NCBI RefSeq assembly: GCF_002014975.1 | Contig: NZ_MUXV01000008.1 | Span: forward strand, 1-54,686 | Source: Moraxella bovis | GTDB taxonomy: Bacteria; Pseudomonadota; Gammaproteobacteria; Pseudomonadales; Moraxellaceae | DNA length: 54,686 bases | Reading direction: 5' to 3' | Shown: in pieces, positions 19,546 to 27,338 of the stretch | Position numbering within the stretch: the stretch's first letter is position 1 | Layout of the letters: each line of letters opens with the position of its first letter | Notes under the pieces: model-generated | Database searches by the model: none | What the model was told of the DNA's origin: nothing | What the model saw: the letters and a program-made list of their open reading frames with translations, nothing else | Program-made: the position numbers and the translations under genes

Positions 19546-21441
19546 GTGAACGACATGGCAAAAAACATTCTATTATGGCTCGTGATTATCACCGTGGTAG
19601 TCATGGTATTTAGTAATCTCGACCGTGGTTCGGGCAAGGCTGATGACATGAAGTACTCAGCCTTTGTCACGGCAGTCGCCGAAGGTCAAATCCAAAAAAT
19701 TGAGATTGATGGCGAAGAGATTACGGGCACAAAGGTTAATGGCTCAGAGTTTGAGACCATCCGCCCTGCCCTAGATGATACCGAGTTAATGCCATTACTT
19801 CGCAAGCATAACGTAGAAGTAGAAGGGGCAGCGCCACAGCGTCAAGGCGTGGGTACTCAGCTACTCATTGCAGCCTTTCCGATTTTGCTCATCATCGGTC
19901 TGTTTTGGCTGTTCATGCGTGGCATGAGTGGCGGTGCTGGCGGTGGCGGCATGGGTGGTCGTAACCCCATGAGCTTTGGCAAATCAAAAGCCAAAATGCT
20001 CTCCGAAGATGACATCAAAGTTACCTTTGCCGATGTGGCAGGGTGCGAAGAGTCCAAGCAAGAAGTTGTTGAAATTGTGGACTTTTTAAAAGACCCAGAA
20101 AAATTCACCAAACTTGGGGCGACCATTCCTCGTGGCGTGCTTATGGTGGGTCCTCCTGGGACAGGCAAAACACTGCTTGCCAAAGCCATTGCAGGCGAAG
20201 CCAAAGTGCCGTTTTTTAGCATCTCGGGTTCGGATTTTGTGGAGATGTTTGTCGGTGTGGGTGCAAGCCGTGTCCGTGATATGTTTGACCAAGCCAAAAA
20301 GAACGCCCCGTGTATCATCTTTATTGATGAGATTGATGCGGTGGGTCGTCATCGTGGCTCGGGCATGGGCGGTGGTCATGATGAGCGTGAACAAACGCTA
20401 AACCAACTTTTGGTGGAAATGGACGGCTTTGAAGGCAATGACGGCGTGATTGTGATTGCAGCGACCAATCGTGTGGATGTACTGGATAAAGCCCTACTTC
20501 GTCCTGGTCGTTTTGACCGTCAAGTGTCGGTTGGCTTGCCAGACATCAAAGGTCGTGAACAAATCCTAAATGTACACCTGAAAAAACTGCCCCAAACCAT
20601 TGGTGTGGACGTCAATGCCCTAGCTCGTGGTACCCCAGGGTTTAGTGGAGCACAGCTTGCCAACCTTGTCAATGAAGCCGCCCTATTTGCCGCCCGTCGC
20701 AACAAGATGAGCGTGGACATGAACGACTTTGAAGATGCCAAAGACAAACTCTACATGGGGCCTGAACGTAAATCCATGGTGTTGCGTGAAGAAGAACGCC
20801 GTGCCACCGCTTATCACGAAGCAGGTCATGCCCTAGTCGCCCAACTACTTCCCTTTACTGACCCTGTACATAAGGTAACCATCATGCCCCGTGGCTGGGC
20901 ACTCGGGGTAACGTGGCAGTTGCCCGAGCAAGATGCGGTGAGCAGTTATAGCGATAAAATGCTAAATGACATCTCTATCTTGTTTGGCGGGCGTATTGCC
21001 GAAGAGATTTTTATCAATCGCAAATTCACAGGAGCGTCCAACGACTTTGAACGTGCCACCAAACTTGCCCGTGCCATGGTTACCAAATATGGCATGAGCG
21101 ACAAACTGGGCGTGATGGTCTATGAGGACGAAGAGCAAGGCGGATATTTTGGTGGGGCGAGCCGTACTATCAGTGAGGCTACCCAACAAAAAGTGGACGA
21201 AGAAGTCCGCCGTATCCTAGAAGAGCAGTACGATGTGGCGTATAAGCTCATTGATGACAATCACGACAAGATGCACGCCATGGTGGACGCACTGATGAAG
21301 TGGGAAACCATTGACCGTGAGCAGTTCTTGCAAATCATGAATGGCGAGACGCCACGAGAGCCAAAAGAATATCAGCATGAAGTGCCAACGGTGAATATCG
21401 TCAAAAATGACGAATTGCCACCGCCTTTGCCGAATGCTTGA
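19546..21441 (+). CDS. ftsH: ATP-dependent zinc metalloprotease FtsH
   Basis: Hexameric inner-membrane AAA+ protease for quality control. From GTG 19546 the product is 631 residues: TM1 at about 5-24, a periplasmic domain, TM2 at about 103-125, Walker A GPPGTGKT (from residue 202), Walker [12 protein letters not shown], the arginine-finger region RPGRFDR, and the zinc site HEAGH (His424). The frame extends 26 codons further 5', but AGGAAA at 19534 is 6 bases before the GTG, and [10 protein letters not shown] is the usual FtsH start. ATG 19555 is the alternative. Confidence 0.96.
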   Translation: MNDMAKNILLWLVIITVVVMVFSNLDRGSGKADDMKYSAFVTAVAEGQIQKIEIDGEEITGTKVNGSEFETIRPALDDTELMPLLRKHNVEVEGAAPQRQGVGTQLLIAAFPILLIIGLFWLFMRGMSGGAGGGGMGGRNPMSFGKSKAKMLSEDDIKVTFADVAGCEESKQEVVEIVDFLKDPEKFTKLGATIPRGVLMVGPPGTGKTLLAKAIAGEAKVPFFSISGSDFVEMFVGVGASRVRDMFDQAKKNAPCIIFIDEIDAVGRHRGSGMGGGHDEREQTLNQLLVEMDGFEGNDGVIVIAATNRVDVLDKALLRPGRFDRQVSVGLPDIKGREQILNVHLKKLPQTIGVDVNALARGTPGFSGAQLANLVNEAALFAARRNKMSVDMNDFEDAKDKLYMGPERKSMVLREEERRATAYHEAGHALVAQLLPFTDPVHKVTIMPRGWALGVTWQLPEQDAVSSYSDKMLNDISILFGGRIAEEIFINRKFTGASNDFERATKLARAMVTKYGMSDKLGVMVYEDEEQGGYFGGASRTISEATQQKVDEEVRRILEEQYDVAYKLIDDNHDKMHAMVDALMKWETIDREQFLQIMNGETPREPKEYQHEVPTVNIVKNDELPPPLPNA

Positions 21442-21448
21442 TTTACAG

Positions 21449-21476
21449 ACCGTCTTAAACACTAAGGCGGTTTTTT
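21449..21476 (+). terminator. Intrinsic terminator after ftsH
   Basis: ACCGTCTTA and TAAGGCGGT pair with one G-T pair around AACAC, followed by TTTTT. Confidence 0.8.
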
Positions 21477-21558
21477 GTGCATTAATGTGTACCAAAAACA
21501 CTTGCAATTTTACTCAAACTCTTATACGATACGTCTTTTAATTGACAATGATAATCTT

Positions 21559-22332
21559 ATGGCAAATTTTTTAAATAAACAACTAAAACGCACCAAAATC
21601 ATCGCAGGCATGAGTAATACCTTGGTGGGGGGCTTTACTACCGCCAGACGTGTTGGGGCATTTAAAACACCACCCAGAGATGTTTTGCCAAAATATATCC
21701 AAACCTTTTGCCGTAAAATGGTCAATTCCTTTGGTGTGGAAGTCGTGCAAGTTGAGCCTGTACCACAGACACACGGACTTTGGGTATCTAACCATATTTC
21801 TTGGCTGGATATTCCTGTGGTGGGGTCGGTCGCTCCTGTATTCTTTTTATCAAAGGCGGAGATTGGCGAGTGGTTTATTTTTGGCAAACTTGCCAAAGCA
21901 GGCGGAACACTCTTTATCAAGCGTGGTTCGGGGGACGCTGACGGGGTGGCACGTCAGATTGCCGAATTTTTGCGTGGCGGTTCATCGGTGGTATTTTTCC
22001 CCGAAGCAACCACCACAGACGGCAAACAAATCAAAAAAATCCACGGAAAATTGCTACAAGCAAGCATGGATACAGGCTTGCCCATTTGTCCTATGGTGAT
22101 TGCTTATGTCAATGCAGACGGTACATTGTCGGACGACTGTGCGTATTATGACAAACGCACGATGGCGGAGAGCCTAAGACGAGTGGCGGACAGCGATGGG
22201 GTTAAGGCGTATGTGTTACCCCTTGCACCGATTTTACCCGAAGATAAGACCCGTGCTGAGCTGACCGAACTATTACAAAAAGCGATGGAATGCGGCTTAG
22301 CAGAGCTACATAGACAGGTATTGAAGGTTTGA
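21559..22332 (+). CDS. 1-acyl-sn-glycerol-3-phosphate acyltransferase (PlsC-like)
   Basis: A 257-residue lysophospholipid acyltransferase-fold protein, expected to acylate lysophosphatidic acid at the inner membrane. The HX4D motif is NHISWLDIP; motif III is FFPEATTTDG (usual FPEGT has Gly, here Ala); motif IV is LPICPMVIAY. The start at ATG 21559 (MANFLNKQLKRTK) is chosen over an upstream in-frame start inside the ftsH terminator region. It is convergent with the WG-repeat gene, one base apart. Confidence 0.85.
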   Translation: MANFLNKQLKRTKIIAGMSNTLVGGFTTARRVGAFKTPPRDVLPKYIQTFCRKMVNSFGVEVVQVEPVPQTHGLWVSNHISWLDIPVVGSVAPVFFLSKAEIGEWFIFGKLAKAGGTLFIKRGSGDADGVARQIAEFLRGGSSVVFFPEATTTDGKQIKKIHGKLLQASMDTGLPICPMVIAYVNADGTLSDDCAYYDKRTMAESLRRVADSDGVKAYVLPLAPILPEDKTRAELTELLQKAMECGLAELHRQVLKV

Positions 22333-22333
22333 T

Positions 22334-23341
22334 TCAGCGAATCAAACCAGTAGCCCACGCCCAAATCCTATCCCATAACCCACGCTTTGCTGTGGGTTCT
22401 TGATTGGGTGTTTGGTTGGGCGTGGCAAGTAGCCGACAGGATTCATCAGGAAACTCTGGGCTGCTAACCACTTGCCCTGCAAGGTCTTGCAAAAATAGTG
22501 TACACTGCTTACCGTCTATGCGTAGTTGCCATTCATGTCCATAGACATCGTTCCACATGGGATAGCGATGTGATGAGAGTTTGACAATAAGTATCCCACT
22601 TCTATCTACAAAGCCGATTTTACTCTTACCATTTACATCCAGATGAACCCTTGATATGCCTTGCTCATCAAAAGGCTCCATGTCGTCATAGTCTTGTGTA
22701 AATACGTTTTTATGGCGGTCTATCATCATGACTTGGCTATTTACACCTACCAAAAACCGTTCATCGCCTGCTTTATCATCCAGTAGCTTTACCCAATCAT
22801 AACGCCCCGCCAAGATGATATTGCCTTGCGTGTCCATAAAGCCACTTTGCCCGTTCTCATCATCTTCAAAGCGTATCAAGACATCATTTTCAAAGTCCCA
22901 TTCACCACGCCGATAATCCAAAATAATCCCACCGCCCACCCCATACACTGCCGAATATATGCCATCATCACGCTCATCGGTGATAATGACTTTATCCACG
23001 CCATTAAAATCCCAAGGCTGTCTGTCAAAAATAAAAGGCACTATCACACGCTGATGAGCGTCCACCAAACCCCATTTGCCTTGTTTTGATAAAGTGATAT
23101 GACCAGTTAGGCACGCTCCGTCATCATATTCAAGCGGTAATAGTACTTTGCCTGTGCTGTCCGCCATGCCATATTTGCCGTGTTTTTTGACAACGCCGAA
23201 TATGTCGCTGTTTTCTGCGGATGTTGAGCAAACCACGTTTTCATCATAGCGAAAATCGCCCCAATCGGCAGGCTTCATGGATAACGCCCACGCTTGCGGT
23301 AGTGTGAGCATGGCAAATAAGGCGATGAGTGGTTTTTTCAT
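22334..23341 (-). CDS. Exported WG-repeat protein
   Basis: 335 residues with a signal peptide (MKKPLIALFAMLTLPQAWA). WG-type repeats follow, best seen as KHGKYGMADSTGKVLLPLEYD, KQGKWGLVDAHQRVIVPFIFD, GQSGFMDTQGNIILAGRYDW and KIGFVDRSGILIVKL. These form a beta-propeller-like array in other proteins. The C-terminus has two Cys (QCTLFLQD, ESCRLL). Role unknown; probably periplasmic. Downstream, it abuts the convergent acyltransferase gene. Confidence 0.8.
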   Translation of the reverse strand: MKKPLIALFAMLTLPQAWALSMKPADWGDFRYDENVVCSTSAENSDIFGVVKKHGKYGMADSTGKVLLPLEYDDGACLTGHITLSKQGKWGLVDAHQRVIVPFIFDRQPWDFNGVDKVIITDERDDGIYSAVYGVGGGIILDYRRGEWDFENDVLIRFEDDENGQSGFMDTQGNIILAGRYDWVKLLDDKAGDERFLVGVNSQVMMIDRHKNVFTQDYDDMEPFDEQGISRVHLDVNGKSKIGFVDRSGILIVKLSSHRYPMWNDVYGHEWQLRIDGKQCTLFLQDLAGQVVSSPEFPDESCRLLATPNQTPNQEPTAKRGLWDRIWAWATGLIR

Positions 23342-23357
23342 GGGTTGTCCTAGGTTG

Positions 23358-23561
23358 TCATTTGGGCTGTATGTCTGTCAAAATATGGGGATAGGTACGG
23401 GTCAAAACGGGCGATTTGGTGTACTTGACACAAATCACATCGCCTCCCTTGTACGGGCGAAAAACATCATCCCTATGCCAGTCATCAAGGCGGTCAAAAC
23501 GATACGATTTTTGGCTTATTGGGTCATCAAGATACAGGCTTAGTACACTTTGTTTGCTCAA
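23358..23561 (-). pseudogene. Small-protein remnant, probably 5'-truncated by a family B element
   Basis: A 67-codon frame from a TTG. The open frame continues upstream without ATG to a TAG formed by the edge of the family B element at 23623. Its sequence aligns with the intact small gene at 24070-24270: QKSYRFDRLDDWHRDDVF against QKVYDFMHIHRYHEHTDF, and ICVKYTKSPVLTRTYPHIL against ICVDYIPMPAFTLFSPHVL. The two are therefore paralogues of an unrecognised family, and this one seems to have lost its start. Could still be expressed from TTG. Confidence 0.45.
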
Positions 23562-23622
23562 AGGGCGATGTTCGATTTTGTTAAGTTGCCCACAAACTTG
23601 ATGAATATTGCCGTGGTTTGTC

Positions 23623-23828
23623 TAGGGCGTGCCTGCCCTTTATAACACAATTTAAAATTTAGAAATATGGCGAAAATAAAAGAATGTTTTTGCATGAAAA
23701 ATGGCTAAATCTTGTTTTTCATCGTCAAAAACTTGCCTGATAGAAAACTCACAGCCTTTGTTTTTCCCTTGAAAAACGTGCGATTTTTCTCATTTTTCAT
23801 TGCAAATACAAAAGGCAGACACGCCCTA
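23623..23828. mobile_element. Family B miniature element, 206 bp
   Basis: TAGGGCGTGCCTGCC at the left faces GGCAGACACGCCCTA at the right. The interior contains TTTTTGCATGAAAAATGGCTAAATCTTG (as at 16619) and AACGTGCGATTTTTCTCATT (as at 7674). Its right end lies inside the frame of the small membrane-protein gene 23705-24040, replacing its original end. Its left end abuts the truncated small gene. Confidence 0.85.
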
Positions 23829-24040
23829 ATAACCAAAAATAAATAATAAAGCACAACGGCGGTCAACAACGCCCCGATACTTATCTTTATGATTAAATGT
23901 TTGCCTTGTGCAGTCGCCACACCCAAAAACACCATCGCCAAGATGATAAAAAATGCGTCGCCAACAAGTATTGAGATGATAACAGCTAAGGCGATAAGGG
24001 CGATAGCAAATGGCTGATGTTCTGGGTTAAAAAATGACAT
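23705..24040 (-). CDS. Small membrane protein with element-derived C-terminus
   Basis: A 111-codon frame. Residues 1-70 are a multi-helix membrane protein (MSFFNPEHQPFAIALIALA..., three hydrophobic segments). From residue about 72 (RACLPFVFAMKNEKN onward) the codons are the family B element read on the minus strand. The natural end of the protein was therefore probably lost and replaced. ATG 24040 has an AAGGGA ribosome site. It has no recognised family; the remnant at 24300-24577 is of similar character. Confidence 0.5.
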   Translation of the reverse strand: MSFFNPEHQPFAIALIALAVIISILVGDAFFIILAMVFLGVATAQGKHLIIKISIGALLTAVVLYYLFLVIRACLPFVFAMKNEKNRTFFKGKTKAVSFLSGKFLTMKNKI

Positions 24041-24069
24041 GACAAATATCCCTTTTGCTGTGGTTGATG

Positions 24070-24270
24070 TTATTTTTTATCATTCATAATTCGCACTTCT
24101 TTTAATACATGGGGCGAAAAAAGGGTAAATGCTGGCATGGGGATATAATCCACGCAAATCGACTCATTTTTATCATGACGATTTTTAAAAAAGTCGGTAT
24201 GTTCGTGATAGCGATGAATGTGCATAAAGTCATAAACTTTTTGCTCATCTGTGGCATACATCAACAACAT
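24070..24270 (-). CDS. Small hypothetical protein, paralogue of the 23358 remnant
   Basis: 66 residues from ATG 24270, with a GGTAGGA ribosome site. Soluble and His/Asp/Lys-rich, with conserved spacing ICVDYxxxPxxTxxxPHVL shared with the frame at 23358-23561. Family not recognised. The next gene downstream starts 29 bp later, so they may be co-transcribed. Having two diverged copies in 1 kb is the main support for it being a real gene. Confidence 0.55.
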   Translation of the reverse strand: MLLMYATDEQKVYDFMHIHRYHEHTDFFKNRHDKNESICVDYIPMPAFTLFSPHVLKEVRIMNDKK

Positions 24271-24299
24271 CAAATCCTACCTTTTAAATCCGCTCTTTT

Positions 24300-24577
24300 G
24301 ATAAAACTCTTTGAATGTACCACAAACCGTTTTGGCAGGTGTACGAGAATAAGCATACAAGCCATAATTAAAATGATAAACAACAAACAGCCCCAATCAC
24401 ATCCCAAATACCAAATTTGACGGTGTCGGATTTGTCATGGGCAAAAAAACAAACTTGCCATCATCGCACCAATGCCAAGCGTCATCGCCTTGTCGTCTAC
24501 AAAGAGTAAAAAGATGATGCCTGTATGGCAATGACACCATAACCGAGCTTTTTTGAGATTGGGGCGTTGTCGCTCAT
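24300..24577 (-). pseudogene. Frameshifted small membrane-protein gene coupled to the FKBP gene
   Basis: ATG 24577 overlaps the stop of the FKBP gene (ATGA), so translation was coupled. It reads MSDNAPISKKLGYGVIAIQ, then stops after 26 codons. In another frame it continues GIIFLLFVDDKAMTLGIGAM, and after a second break DTVKFGIWDVIGAVCC. Concatenated, these give a plausible two- or three-helix membrane protein. At least two indels are needed. No family recognised. Confidence 0.5.
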
Positions 24578-25059
24578 TTTAGCTCAATCGCCATTTGTTC
24601 CTTTGGTGTAACCTTAAAAATTTGCACCTTAAACAGCACATCTTGCCCTGCCAAAGGGTGATTAAAATCCACTTTGACTTCATTATCATCAACATGGCAA
24701 ATTACCCCCGCCAAGGTATTTTGACCTTTATCGGCAAATTCCATCATCATGCCGACCACAGGATTTGGCTCAGATAAGCTAAATTTGGTGCGGGGAAAGG
24801 TCTGCACATTTTCGCCATTCCATTCGCCAAAGGCTTGTTCTGGCGGTAGATGAGCGGTGCGGGTGTCGCCTGCTTTTAGGTTGATGAGTACCTGCTCAAA
24901 GCCTGCCAGTAGGCTCTCATCGCCTACCGTCAAGGTTACAGGCTCGTCTCGCCCAAAGGTGCTATCGATGACCGTACCGTTTGGTAGGCTGACTTCAAAA
25001 TGTAGCGAAACGGTGCTACCGTCTGTAATGCGAATCTCTTCGCTGGGTAAAATGTTCAT
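24574..25059 (-). CDS. FKBP-type peptidyl-prolyl isomerase (FkpB/SlpA-like)
   Basis: A 161-residue cytoplasmic prolyl cis-trans isomerase with an insert-in-flap domain, of the SlyD/FkpB group. Seen: GSTVSLHFEVSLPNGTVIDST (first FKBP strand), VGDESLLAGFEQVLINLKAGD, PPEQAFGEWNGENVQTFPRTKF (flap insert) and DFNHPLAGQDVLFKVQI. The His-rich tail of SlyD is absent, which favours FkpB. The frame extends 26 codons upstream; ATG 25059 fits the family start. In E. coli fkpB lies with lspA-ispH; here it is separate from the ileS/lspA region and on the other strand. Confidence 0.88.
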   Translation of the reverse strand: MNILPSEEIRITDGSTVSLHFEVSLPNGTVIDSTFGRDEPVTLTVGDESLLAGFEQVLINLKAGDTRTAHLPPEQAFGEWNGENVQTFPRTKFSLSEPNPVVGMMMEFADKGQNTLAGVICHVDDNEVKVDFNHPLAGQDVLFKVQIFKVTPKEQMAIELK

Positions 25060-25081
25060 GTTAAAATTCCAAAATAAAAGT

Positions 25082-25138
25082 GGGGCTAGTTTACCACAAG
25101 CCCCATGTATAGTAAAATTGCCAATACCTTTTGGCAAT
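25082..25138 (-). terminator. Two hairpins after the CitE-like gene
   Basis: On the minus strand, ATTGCCAA/TTGGCAAT around AAAGGTA is followed by TTTTAC. Then GGGGCT/AGCCCC around an 11-base loop is followed by ACTTTTATTTT. Both lie between the CitE-like stop and the FKBP start, so they may terminate or attenuate read-through into fkpB. Confidence 0.6.
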
Positions 25139-25965
25139 CAGTCTTCACCAAGTAGCCTTCTCGCCCAAGCAATCACGGGCAAATCCACCATCCGCCCATC
25201 AATGGCGAACACCGCCTGCCCTGTGACATGATGATGAGATAGCACTTTTTTGGCAAAGGCGACATCGCCATCACGCACTTTGTGTGCCTGTACCACACCC
25301 AACTGCTTGGGGTGTATGACAAGACAGCCACCAAAACCAAAATCACGAGCGTGCGTAAGCCATCTGGCAAAGCCGTCATCATCGCCAAAATCAGGATAAA
25401 TCGTCTCAATCGGAGCATTTAGGCCATGTGCCTGCGAGTGTAACACCAGCTCGCACCGCACCTTATCAAGCATAACCGCCCCTGCCGATGTATGCCTACC
25501 AATCCCTAGCGATGTCAATAAATCCAAACAGCCATAGCTCAACGCCACAAGCCCCACCGCCCCTGCCATAGAAGCAACATTTAGCACGCCTTGCCCGCTC
25601 TCAATCATGGCAACCACAGGGCAAGCGGTCAGTTCATGAGCCAGACTGATCTGCTTGGCATTTTCGGCTTTGGGGAGTACCACCGTGCTGATGATGTCGT
25701 GGGACTGCACCCATTCACAATCCAAACGAAACTCGCCATGAGACGCCCCATGTATCCGCACCCACAGCTCTGGCGTGGTCTGTGTTTGCTCCATAGTGCC
25801 TAACAAATCATCAAGTTCAGCACGCACATCATTAGGCGAGCGGTCGGCGACGGCGTCTTCTAGGTCGATGATGATGGCATGGACATGGGCGGTTATGGCA
25901 GGGTCGGTTAGGGCTTTGATGATACGCTTGGGGTGCGTGGCAGGGACGAATAGATAGGCGAGCAT
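25138..25965 (-). CDS. HpcH/HpaI aldolase-citrate lyase family protein (CitE-like)
   Basis: A 275-residue TIM-barrel C-C lyase, CitE/CoA-ester lyase type. Seen: LFVPATHPKRIIKAL (N-terminal CitE motif), IIIDLEDAVADRSP (Mg-binding Glu/Asp), TVVLPKAENA, VVAMIESGQGVLNV (metal-ligand Glu) and FGGCLVIHPKQLGVV near the end. Free-standing CitE-like proteins act on malyl-, citramalyl- or related CoA esters; no citrate lyase partners are nearby, so the substrate is open. ATG 25965 has an AAGGAA site. Confidence 0.88.
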   Translation of the reverse strand: MLAYLFVPATHPKRIIKALTDPAITAHVHAIIIDLEDAVADRSPNDVRAELDDLLGTMEQTQTTPELWVRIHGASHGEFRLDCEWVQSHDIISTVVLPKAENAKQISLAHELTACPVVAMIESGQGVLNVASMAGAVGLVALSYGCLDLLTSLGIGRHTSAGAVMLDKVRCELVLHSQAHGLNAPIETIYPDFGDDDGFARWLTHARDFGFGGCLVIHPKQLGVVQAHKVRDGDVAFAKKVLSHHHVTGQAVFAIDGRMVDLPVIAWARRLLGED

Positions 25966-26176
25966 GGTAAATTCCTTTTGAAAATTAAATGTATTGTCAT
26001 TTATTATAGTGGGGATGATTTATTTTTGCAAATTGACGTAATGACAAAAAGTATGGCAAACATGGAATTTGCCTCATGTCATATTAATAGGGAATAATAA
26101 AGAATACGTAACCGAAAAAAATTTATAAAAGAAAACGACACGGGTGGATTAGAAACGCAATGAATTAATGGCAGAT

Positions 26177-26206
26177 AAAAAACCCAATAACAAAATTGGG
26201 TTTTTA
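26177..26206. terminator. Bidirectional terminator-like hairpin
   Basis: AAAAACCCAAT and ATTGGGTTTTT pair around AACAAA. It lies in the 326-bp gap between the CitE-like gene start and the cytochrome gene stop, and would serve the minus-strand cytochrome gene. No gene was found in this gap. Confidence 0.7.
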
Positions 26207-26252
26207 TTTCAATATGATTTATTGACATTACAATCAGCGATATTTTATTAAA

Positions 26253-26284
26253 TTTATCGGATAAATGATATTCTATCCGATAAA
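26253..26284 (-). terminator. Hairpin just after the cytochrome gene
   Basis: TTTATCGGATA at 26253-26263 and TATCCGATAAA at 26274-26284 are perfect inverted repeats, 8 bp beyond the minus-strand stop, followed by an AT-rich stretch. Confidence 0.6.
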
Positions 26285-26291
26285 CATCAAT

Positions 26292-26861
26292 TTACTGAAC
26301 TTGACTCACCATATAATCCACTGCCGCATATACCTCAGCTTCGGTAACATCCCCTGCCACCTGTGCTGGCATTTTACCAAAGCCTTTGGCAGAGTGTTTG
26401 TGCAGGGTGTCTATGCCCTTATCCAAGCGTCTTGCCCAGTCGGCTTTGGCGGTGAGTTTGGGGGCATCCAACAGCCCTTGCTCGTGGCAGATTTTGCAAG
26501 TTTTCTCATAGCGCGCCTTACCTTCGGCGATAGATAAAGCCTGTACTGGGGCGGGGGCGGTGTTCGCTTGCTCGGCATTGTCCACTTGAGCAGTCTCAAC
26601 GGTACCCTTGTCGGTCTTATCAGATGTGGCAGAGTCGGTGGTTGCCACTTCATCAGCTTTGGAGTCGTCTGTCCCGACAGACTCAGTGGTCTCTGGTACG
26701 ACTTCATCAGCTTTGGGGGCCGTGCTAGTCGGCTGGGCGGGGGCAGTTTGGGTATTAGGCTCGGCTTTTGGAGCGGGTTCGCTAGGCTTGTCGCCACCAC
26801 AAGCAGTCAAAAATAAGGCACTTGCCAATAATAATGATAGGGTTTTGCTGGGATTTTTCAT
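26292..26861 (-). CDS. Lipoprotein c-type cytochrome (cytochrome c5-like) with long linker
   Basis: 189 residues. Lipoprotein signal with LTAC (Cys21). Residues 22-109 are a low-complexity Pro/Ala/Thr/Asp/Glu linker. A single class I heme domain follows: CKICH (122-126) for covalent heme, and FGKMP with the likely axial Met. It would be tethered to a membrane and shuttle electrons in the periplasm. ATG 26861 has an AAGG site 7 bases away. The domain resembles cytochrome c5/CccA-type. Redox partner unknown. Confidence 0.88.
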   Translation of the reverse strand: MKNPSKTLSLLLASALFLTACGGDKPSEPAPKAEPNTQTAPAQPTSTAPKADEVVPETTESVGTDDSKADEVATTDSATSDKTDKGTVETAQVDNAEQANTAPAPVQALSIAEGKARYEKTCKICHEQGLLDAPKLTAKADWARRLDKGIDTLHKHSAKGFGKMPAQVAGDVTEAEVYAAVDYMVSQVQ

Positions 26862-26996
26862 AAGATAACCTTGCAAGTTGGCTGATAATTATCCTACTAA
26901 TATACCGAATTTTTATAAGGAATTAAAGCGGAAAATTGTAAAGATGAATTTTTGATGAATTTTATAAATGGGAATGAGAATTATAATAGAAAATTG

Positions 26997-27203
26997 TTAA
27001 AACTTATCATCAAATTTAATCGTATCATTCTTTTTATAAAACTGCCAAAAATAATACAAACTTTCCAACACCATATAAATGGCAACAAAAGCAATAATGG
27101 GATTATCATAATCCTTTTTAATAAAAACAAAATAACTCAAAATGACCGCACAAAATAGTATTGTTAATTTTGAAGTGGTTTTTCTGCTTATCTTTTTCAT
27201 CAT
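26997..27203 (-). CDS. Small membrane protein
   Basis: 68 residues from ATG 27203 (MMKKISRKTTSK). Two hydrophobic helices: LTILFCAVILSYFVFI and NPIIAFVAIYMVLESLYYFW, joined by a short KKDYD loop, with charged termini. Not recognised. It sits alone and AT-rich between the cytochrome gene and the divergent ileS. Compositional and topological plausibility is the only support. Confidence 0.5.
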   Translation of the reverse strand: MMKKISRKTTSKLTILFCAVILSYFVFIKKDYDNPIIAFVAIYMVLESLYYFWQFYKKNDTIKFDDKF

Positions 27204-27300
27204 TATCCAGTTACCCAAAATAGTATCCTAATCTACCAAACTCCCCCCAAAAAAGTCAAATTTCACTCATTGTAACCTTTCTAAATTTAAGCATTTAAGG

Positions 27301-27306
27301 TATAAT
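27301..27306 (+). promoter_or_regulatory. -10 box upstream of ileS
   Basis: A perfect TATAAT 33 bp before the ileS start. No good -35 at 16-18 bases was found (TTTCTA at the 17-base position). Confidence 0.35.
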
Positions 27307-27338
27307 TACCCATTTTCCTTTATTTTTACGAGCCAATT

